Positions 15,347-20,121 of a stretch of DNA of 20,121 bases are shown here, piece by piece (position 1 is the stretch's first letter; each line of letters opens with the position of its first letter). Where the stretch lies: positions 1 to 20,121 of the forward strand of contig CAMWWF010000012.1 of assembly GCA_947177885.1 (NCBI GenBank). Direction: 5' to 3'. Both the position numbers and the translations under genes were made by a program. The notes beneath the pieces are model-generated. The model had not been told where the DNA came from, made no database searches, and saw only the letters and a list, made by a program, of their open reading frames with translations. The stretch comes from an uncultured Lachnospiraceae bacterium. Its GTDB lineage: Bacteria > Bacillota_A > Clostridia > Lachnospirales > Lachnospiraceae.

Positions 15347-16279
15347 ATGGTCAGAAAACAGAGAGAAGATGATAACCGTTCCGTGGTAAAACGGACATGG
15401 CGCGATCACATTTTGGATATTGTGATCTGCCTCGTATTTGGGATCTTTACCATAATCTGTATCTATCCCTTTTATTACATATTTATCAACACCATCAGCG
15501 ACAACTCCCTGGTGTCCATGGGAAGGATCAGCTTCATCCCCAGAGGGATCCACTTCGCAAATTATGTGAAGGTGCTGTCTCTGAAAGAGCTGCCGGGAGC
15601 AACCATGGTGTCCCTGGCCAGAACCGTGCTGGGTACGATCTTTACCATTATCTGTGCCGCGTTTCCCGCCTATTGCTTTTCCAGACCGGAGTACTGGCAT
15701 AAGAAGGTATTCTATCGTTTTGTCATCATCACCATGTATTTCAGTGCGGGTGTGATCCCCACTTTCCTGATATACAGGACTATCGGGATCTATGACACTT
15801 TCTGGGTATATATACTTCCCTGCTGTGTGACGCCTTTCAATCTGATCCTGGTGAAGACTTACATGGAGTCTCTTCCCCAGTCCCTGGAGGAATCGGCGGA
15901 GATTGACGGCGCCGGCTATATGGTGCGGTTCCTGCGGATAGTTATGCCGCTGTGCAAGCCCATATTGGCCACTATCGCGGTATTCTCCGCGGTGGGACAA
16001 TGGAACAACTGGATGGACACGGTTTTGTACACTAAAAATCGAAATCTGCAGACTTTGCAGTACGTGCTTTATCGTTACCTGAAGGAAGCCAACACGCTGG
16101 CGGAGATTGCCCGCGAGAATCCGGAGATGATGGCTGAGATGGATCCGGCCACCATGCTGTCGCCGCTGACCATCAAATATACGGTGTGTATTGTGACGAT
16201 CCTGCCCATCCTGGTGGTATATCCTTTCTTCCAGAAGTATTTTGTAAAAGGAATGATGGTAGGCGCGGTAAAAGGTTAA
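15347..16279 (+). CDS. Sugar ABC transporter permease, YtcP/LplC type
   Basis: A 310-residue permease with six predicted spans; the first is IVICLVFGIFTIICIYPFYY. The EAA coupling loop reads EESAEIDGAGYMVRFLRIV. It is the second half of a CUT1 heterodimer with the upstream permease. The C-terminus, FFQKYFVKGMMVGAVKG, is the standard ending for this class. The start at 15347 is chosen because AGGAGG lies four bases upstream; an in-frame ATG at 15287 would place the N-terminus inside the stem-loop and has no ribosome site. The solute-binding protein gene begins 54 bp after its stop. Confidence 0.93.
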   Translation: MVRKQREDDNRSVVKRTWRDHILDIVICLVFGIFTIICIYPFYYIFINTISDNSLVSMGRISFIPRGIHFANYVKVLSLKELPGATMVSLARTVLGTIFTIICAAFPAYCFSRPEYWHKKVFYRFVIITMYFSAGVIPTFLIYRTIGIYDTFWVYILPCCVTPFNLILVKTYMESLPQSLEESAEIDGAGYMVRFLRIVMPLCKPILATIAVFSAVGQWNNWMDTVLYTKNRNLQTLQYVLYRYLKEANTLAEIARENPEMMAEMDPATMLSPLTIKYTVCIVTILPILVVYPFFQKYFVKGMMVGAVKG

Positions 16280-16333
16280 GTAAGGACGAAGGCGGATATC
16301 TGCTTTCTCATAAAAGGAAATGGAGGGTAAAAC

Positions 16334-18106
16334 ATGAAAAAGAAGTTATTGTCATTACTGATGGCTTCCGCTATGGTATTTTCCATGGCGGCCTGTGGAA
16401 ATTCGGATGCAGGATCAGGCAGTTCTGCAGAGGGTCAGGCAGGAGATCAGACTTCCGGTGCACCGGAAGGATCCGCAGCGGCTTCTGACGCGAATGCCGG
16501 GAGAGAGGAGACGACGGTATCTGCTTTTGTAATGCAGGCGGTTACCGGTGAGTCCGGAATCTGGCAGGGATGGGGCGCAAAGAAGCTATATGACGATCTG
16601 ATGATGAAGATTGATTTTGAGCCCACCGGCAATGAGGTGGAGACCAAGCTGCAGCAGTATCTGGTGGCGGGACAGCTGCCGGATCTGGTAGGTTTAAAGG
16701 GACTTGACCAGGCACAGCTTACAATGGATGCGGATATGCTCCTTCCTCTGGATGAGTACAAGGATCAGCTGCCCAATATATTTGAAAATGAGATCTACGC
16801 CAACGCGGTGAGATATTCTCAGGATTTCACCAGCAATGACACCGGACATCTGTATCTGATGCCTGTGGCTATCGGACCGACCGCCTACAATTCCCTGAAT
16901 TGGGTTCCCCAGCTTCAGTGGGATGCCTATAAGCAGGTGGGAATGCCCGAGGTGACAACTCTTGAGGATTATCTGGATGTGGTGGAGAAAATGGTGGAGT
17001 ATAAGCCCACCACAGAAGCCGGAGAAAAGGTATATGGCTTCTCCCTGTTCTCCGACTGGGACAATGTAAGTGCCCTGGAGATATCCACACTGTCCTTTAT
17101 GTATGGGATTGACACAGAGTATGTGTCCCCTCTGATGGAGACCAATATCCTGACCAGAGAAACCAAGTCTCTGCTGTCGGATGACAGCTTTTACAAGAGA
17201 GCGCTGAAGTTCTATTTTGATGCCAATCAGAGAGGACTTCTGGATCCGGATTCCATGTCTCAGACATACAGCGATGTGGAGGCAAAATTCAGTGCGGGCA
17301 GGGTTATGTTCTCCTGGTTCTCCTGGCTGTCAGGCAGCTACACGACGGACAACCAGAACAATGAGGAAAAAGTGGACGGTATGGCAAGCGTTGTGGCAAA
17401 TGACATGAAGCTTTACAATGCGCCCGAACAGACTATAGGCCGTAACTGGTACTTTGCCATTGCAAAGGAGTCCAAGAATCTGGATGCGGCTCTGGAACTG
17501 CTGAACTGGCTGTATGATCCCGAGGTATGCTTCTATCTCACCAATGGTCCTCAGGGCGTGATCTGGGATTACGATGCAAACGGTGAGCCCTATGTGATCG
17601 AGGAGGATATCGTATCCAAGAATACGGAGCTTCTGGTACCGGAGGATATCGGTGGAGGAGCTTTCAGGGACGGCGTATACAGCTTTAACAGCTTAGGCCC
17701 CCAGGCTGCTACCATCATGGACAACGGCTATACCATGAGTTATCGCTACTGGCCTTCCTGGCTGAGGAGGAATCCGACTCTGCTGAAACAGGAAGTGAAT
17801 GAGATGTTAGGCGGTGTCAGCGTGCTGTCAGAGTATCTGGAGCCCAGAGACATGATCGCGGATTCCACCCAGGCTGTGAATATGATCACTCCCGCAAGTG
17901 ATGATATGGAGATTGTGATCACCCAGATCGGTGAGATCGTTAAAAAGTATTCCTGGCAGATGGTGTATGCTTCCGACGAGGCGGAGTTTGAGGCTCTGTG
18001 GAACACTATGACGGAGCAGGCTAAACAGCTCGGTCTGGATCAGGTGACAGAGTATTACACGCAGGAATGGAAGAAAGCGCTTGAGATTGTAAAAGATTAC
18101 GAATAA
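16334..18106 (+). CDS. Extracellular solute-binding lipoprotein for the sugar ABC importer
   Basis: A 590-residue lipoprotein. The signal peptide is MKKKLLSLLMASAMVFSMAA, with the lipobox cysteine at C21, followed by a Ser/Gly/Ala/Asp-rich linker to about residue 60. The remainder is a large type 1 solute-binding fold of the LplA/YtcQ group, longer than typical maltose-binding proteins (about 400 residues). Aromatic residues are frequent (for example NSLNWVPQLQW and RNWYFAIAKE), as expected for a sugar-stacking cleft. It should capture an oligosaccharide at the outer membrane face of the cell envelope and deliver it to the two permeases encoded upstream. The ribosome site is a strong GGAGGG. 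A hairpin follows the stop codon and may favour high expression of this gene relative to the one downstream. Confidence 0.93.
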   Translation: MKKKLLSLLMASAMVFSMAACGNSDAGSGSSAEGQAGDQTSGAPEGSAAASDANAGREETTVSAFVMQAVTGESGIWQGWGAKKLYDDLMMKIDFEPTGNEVETKLQQYLVAGQLPDLVGLKGLDQAQLTMDADMLLPLDEYKDQLPNIFENEIYANAVRYSQDFTSNDTGHLYLMPVAIGPTAYNSLNWVPQLQWDAYKQVGMPEVTTLEDYLDVVEKMVEYKPTTEAGEKVYGFSLFSDWDNVSALEISTLSFMYGIDTEYVSPLMETNILTRETKSLLSDDSFYKRALKFYFDANQRGLLDPDSMSQTYSDVEAKFSAGRVMFSWFSWLSGSYTTDNQNNEEKVDGMASVVANDMKLYNAPEQTIGRNWYFAIAKESKNLDAALELLNWLYDPEVCFYLTNGPQGVIWDYDANGEPYVIEEDIVSKNTELLVPEDIGGGAFRDGVYSFNSLGPQAATIMDNGYTMSYRYWPSWLRRNPTLLKQEVNEMLGGVSVLSEYLEPRDMIADSTQAVNMITPASDDMEIVITQIGEIVKKYSWQMVYASDEAEFEALWNTMTEQAKQLGLDQVTEYYTQEWKKALEIVKDYE

Positions 18107-18120
18107 AGTCAAGCAAATTG

Positions 18121-18159
18121 AATGCCGGCTGTCGTGGATGTTCTGCGGCAACCGGCATT
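18121..18159 (+). other. Stem-loop between the solute-binding protein and GH95 genes
   Basis: AATGCCGG (18121-18128) pairs perfectly with CCGGCATT (18152-18159). The stem extends inward by about six positions with one G-T pair and one mismatch, leaving an 11-nt loop. No T-run follows, so partial read-through or 3'-end protection of the upstream mRNA is more likely than full termination. Confidence 0.55.
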
Positions 18160-18214
18160 GTGATATAAGACCTTATTCAGGACCATCAGGAAAATGGCGG
18201 AGGGGGATGAAGAA

Positions 18215-20121
18215 ATGCCCAAAGAGAATAGTATTATGTTTGACACCTGGGCCAAATGCTGGCAGCAGGGGTGTCTTCTGGGGAATGGATTCATGGGACA
18301 GGTGGTTTACGGATGTCCTGAGGAAGAGACAGTGGAACTGTCACATGTGGCCTTTTTCTCCGGATCGGGCAATGTGGATCCCTATCCCGAAAAAGGTGCG
18401 GAAGCCTTCACCAGGGCCAGGTGCGCCGCCCGGAAGGGGGATCATGAGGAAGTGTACCGGCAGACAGGGAAGCTTATGGGAAAAAGAGGCAACTATGGCA
18501 CCAATCTTCCTGTGGGAAAGCTGTGTATCAAAATGGAAGGCCAAAGGAATGTCACGGGTTACAGAAGATTCCTGAATCTGGACAGGGGTGTCATGGGATG
18601 CGGATATGGTACGGAGGGAAATCATCACGTCCGGGAGGCATTTACTTCCCATGAAGACCATGTGTTTGCCTATTGCCTGGAACAGGATGGCGGGGAGATA
18701 TCCTTTACTCTTTCCTTTGACGGAGGCCGTAATCCCTGTCGGAGCTGGGCGGAAGAGGGAATGCTGTGCTTTCGGACCCGGGCCCTGGAGACGCTGCACA
18801 GTGATGGCAGGGAAGGAACCTGGCTGTGCGGGGCAGTGAGGGTATGTGCAGAGGGAAGCCGGGGTGAGGATATATGTCCCGAAATGGTGGTTTTGAATGA
18901 AATACAGGGGATAATAAATGATCCTGAAGTCCGTGGAACAGCGAATGCCCAAAAGGATCCTGATTTCAATATTCCCTATGGCGGGATCGGCGTACGGATC
19001 AGGGGTGCGAAGCGTGCGGTGATCTACCTGGCCATGGACACATGGACGGAGGAAGAGGAAAAGGCCGGGGAAGTATTGGAGTCGGTAAAGGCACAGGTGT
19101 GCCATGGCGTGGAAGATTATTCCGGGCTGTGGGAACGTCACTGTCTGGATGTGAGCGCTCTGATGAGCAGGCAGAGACTGAGCCTGGGTTTCTGGAGGAA
19201 ACCGGAGGAACAGGAAAAGGCGGCAAAAGACGTCGAAGAGAGTCCGTGCGCGGGAGAATTGCTGGAACGCGTCAGGCAGGGGGAAGACAACCGGCGGTTG
19301 ACAGAACTGATGTATCAATATGGGAGATATCTGCTGTTGTCCTCATCCCGGAAGGATTCCCCGCTGCCGGCGCATCTCCAGGGTGTGTGGAATGACGATG
19401 TGGCCTGTCGGATCGGCTGGACCTGCGATATGCACCTGGATATCAACACCCAGATGAATTATTGGATCAGTGAGCCGGGGAATCTGGGAGAATGTCACCA
19501 GCCTCTGTTTGACTGGATGGAGCAGCGGCTGATTCCCAATGGGAGGCTCACGGCCCGGAAATGCTATGGCTGTTCCGGATGGGTGGGAGAACTGGTCTCC
19601 AACGCATGGGGCTATGCGGCTCCTTACTGGAATGAGTCCCTGTCTCCCTGTCCTACGGGAGGAATCTGGCAGGCCTCCGATTATCTGGAGCATTACCGCT
19701 ACGGGCAGGACAAAGCGTTTCTGGAGAGGCGCGTGCTGCCTGTCATGGAAGAGGCGGTCATCTTTTTCCTGGAATATCTGTTTGAGGACGGGGAGGGCTA
19801 TCTGGTGGGAGGCCCCTCCATTTCACCGGAAAATGCGTTCCTGGCGGATGGGAAAAAGTATTATGCTTCCCTGGGATGTACCTACGAGACGGTGATGATC
19901 CGGGAGCTGTTTCTCCAGTATGTGGAAATCTGCCGTGAACTGGGGATCGAGGGCGAACAGGAAACCGAGGTAAGTCAGGAAATCAAGGCAGGACGGGAAA
20001 TCAAGGCAGGATGGGAAACCGAAACAGGTCAACAAGCGGTCCGGAGCAGTCTTCTGCGCCGGGTGAAGGCGGCGCTGCCCAGGCTGCTGCCCTACAGGAT
20101 CCTGTCGGACGGCACATTGGC
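18215..20121 (+). CDS. Glycoside hydrolase family 95 (alpha-L-fucosidase/alpha-L-galactosidase type), 3' truncated by window end
   Basis: An open frame of 635 codons that runs off the window without a stop. The N-terminal domain opens with WQQGCLLGNGFMGQVVYG, the GH95 counterpart of the family's 'LPIGNGRLGA' opening. The (alpha/alpha)6 barrel contains LPAHLQGVWND and DINTQMNYW (N411), and GPSISPEN supplies the catalytic acid E539. The position matching the first of the two catalytic Asn residues of the characterised Bifidobacterium enzyme (N-x-N) is D409 here. The catalytic Asp that would lie further downstream is beyond the window. Family enzymes invert alpha-1,2-L-fucosyl or alpha-L-galactosyl linkages, found in pectin, xyloglucan and host glycans. 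No signal peptide is present, so it acts on imported sugars. The ATG at 18215 is preferred because GGAGGGGG lies eight bases upstream; an in-frame ATG at 18194 is possible. Confidence 0.9.
   Translation, partial: MPKENSIMFDTWAKCWQQGCLLGNGFMGQVVYGCPEEETVELSHVAFFSGSGNVDPYPEKGAEAFTRARCAARKGDHEEVYRQTGKLMGKRGNYGTNLPVGKLCIKMEGQRNVTGYRRFLNLDRGVMGCGYGTEGNHHVREAFTSHEDHVFAYCLEQDGGEISFTLSFDGGRNPCRSWAEEGMLCFRTRALETLHSDGREGTWLCGAVRVCAEGSRGEDICPEMVVLNEIQGIINDPEVRGTANAQKDPDFNIPYGGIGVRIRGAKRAVIYLAMDTWTEEEEKAGEVLESVKAQVCHGVEDYSGLWERHCLDVSALMSRQRLSLGFWRKPEEQEKAAKDVEESPCAGELLERVRQGEDNRRLTELMYQYGRYLLLSSSRKDSPLPAHLQGVWNDDVACRIGWTCDMHLDINTQMNYWISEPGNLGECHQPLFDWMEQRLIPNGRLTARKCYGCSGWVGELVSNAWGYAAPYWNESLSPCPTGGIWQASDYLEHYRYGQDKAFLERRVLPVMEEAVIFFLEYLFEDGEGYLVGGPSISPENAFLADGKKYYASLGCTYETVMIRELFLQYVEICRELGIEGEQETEVSQEIKAGREIKAGWETETGQQAVRSSLLRRVKAALPRLLPYRILSDGTL
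19979..20014 (+). repeat. 18-bp tandem repeat inside the GH95 gene
   Basis: Two near-identical 18-bp units (19979-19996 and 19997-20014, one difference) encode EIKAGR and EIKAGW, followed by a degenerate third copy. They sit in a charged stretch (about residues 578-607) between barrel helices that looks like an inserted surface loop. Confidence 0.8.

Noticed and set aside
18341..19318. 325-codon minus-strand open frame opposite the GH95 gene
   Set aside because: The plus-strand frame is continuous through this stretch and matches GH95; the antisense frame is a shadow.
18215..20121. Frameshifted or broken GH95 gene
   Set aside because: Manual translation from 18215 to the window end gives one uninterrupted frame; it lacks a stop only because the window ends.

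Overview
The window (about 20 kb, moderate GC) looks like a chromosome segment from a gut Firmicute, most likely a Lachnospiraceae-type Clostridia. The reasons are the GGAGG-type ribosome binding sites, the Gram-positive lipoprotein signal on the solute-binding protein, the YesM/YesN-type two-component pair, the LplB/YtcP-type permeases, and the Bacillus-like murein-peptide genes. No RNA genes, insertion sequences, phage genes or CRISPR arrays were seen. Species-level assignment is not possible from the sequence alone.

Region 1 (1-4497, plus strand) starts with the 3' end of an endonuclease IV gene. It then carries a four-gene set: a cytosolic beta-lactamase-fold serine hydrolase, an L-Ala-D/L-Glu (dipeptide) epimerase of the YkfB type, an SH3b-NlpC/P60 peptidase of the YkfC type, and a second cytosolic beta-lactamase-fold serine hydrolase. 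YkfC-type enzymes cut muropeptides to L-Ala-D-Glu and YkfB-type enzymes epimerise it, so the region reads as a murein-peptide salvage cluster. The two flanking hydrolases have no assigned step; that gap is the most interesting functional question on this side of the window. The spacers between these genes are unusually long (about 160-250 bp) and contain a structured stem-loop and a short tandem repeat.

Region 2 (4740-7768, plus strand) encodes a Trk-type potassium uptake system: TrkA (two NAD-binding RCK halves) followed by the TrkH channel subunit. TrkH ends 2 bp from the end of the convergent downstream gene.

Region 3 (7771-20121) is a carbohydrate-utilisation locus arranged around a divergent promoter region (13957-14306). 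To the left, on the minus strand, lie a YesM-type sensor kinase, a YesN-type AraC response regulator, a clear terminator, a promoter, a cytosolic GH28 polygalacturonase-family enzyme and an AEC-family permease. To the right, on the plus strand, a strong sigma-A-type promoter drives two CUT1-type sugar permeases, a lipoprotein solute-binding protein, and a GH95-family (alpha-L-fucosidase/alpha-L-galactosidase) enzyme that runs off the window end. The model is that the ABC importer, lacking its own ATPase here, brings in pectin-type oligosaccharides, which the cytosolic GH28 and GH95 enzymes trim, under control of the two-component pair. The substrate is inferred from enzyme families, not shown. 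A CTGTATYGTWA-like motif recurs upstream of the kinase, the regulator and the GH28 gene and is a candidate shared operator.
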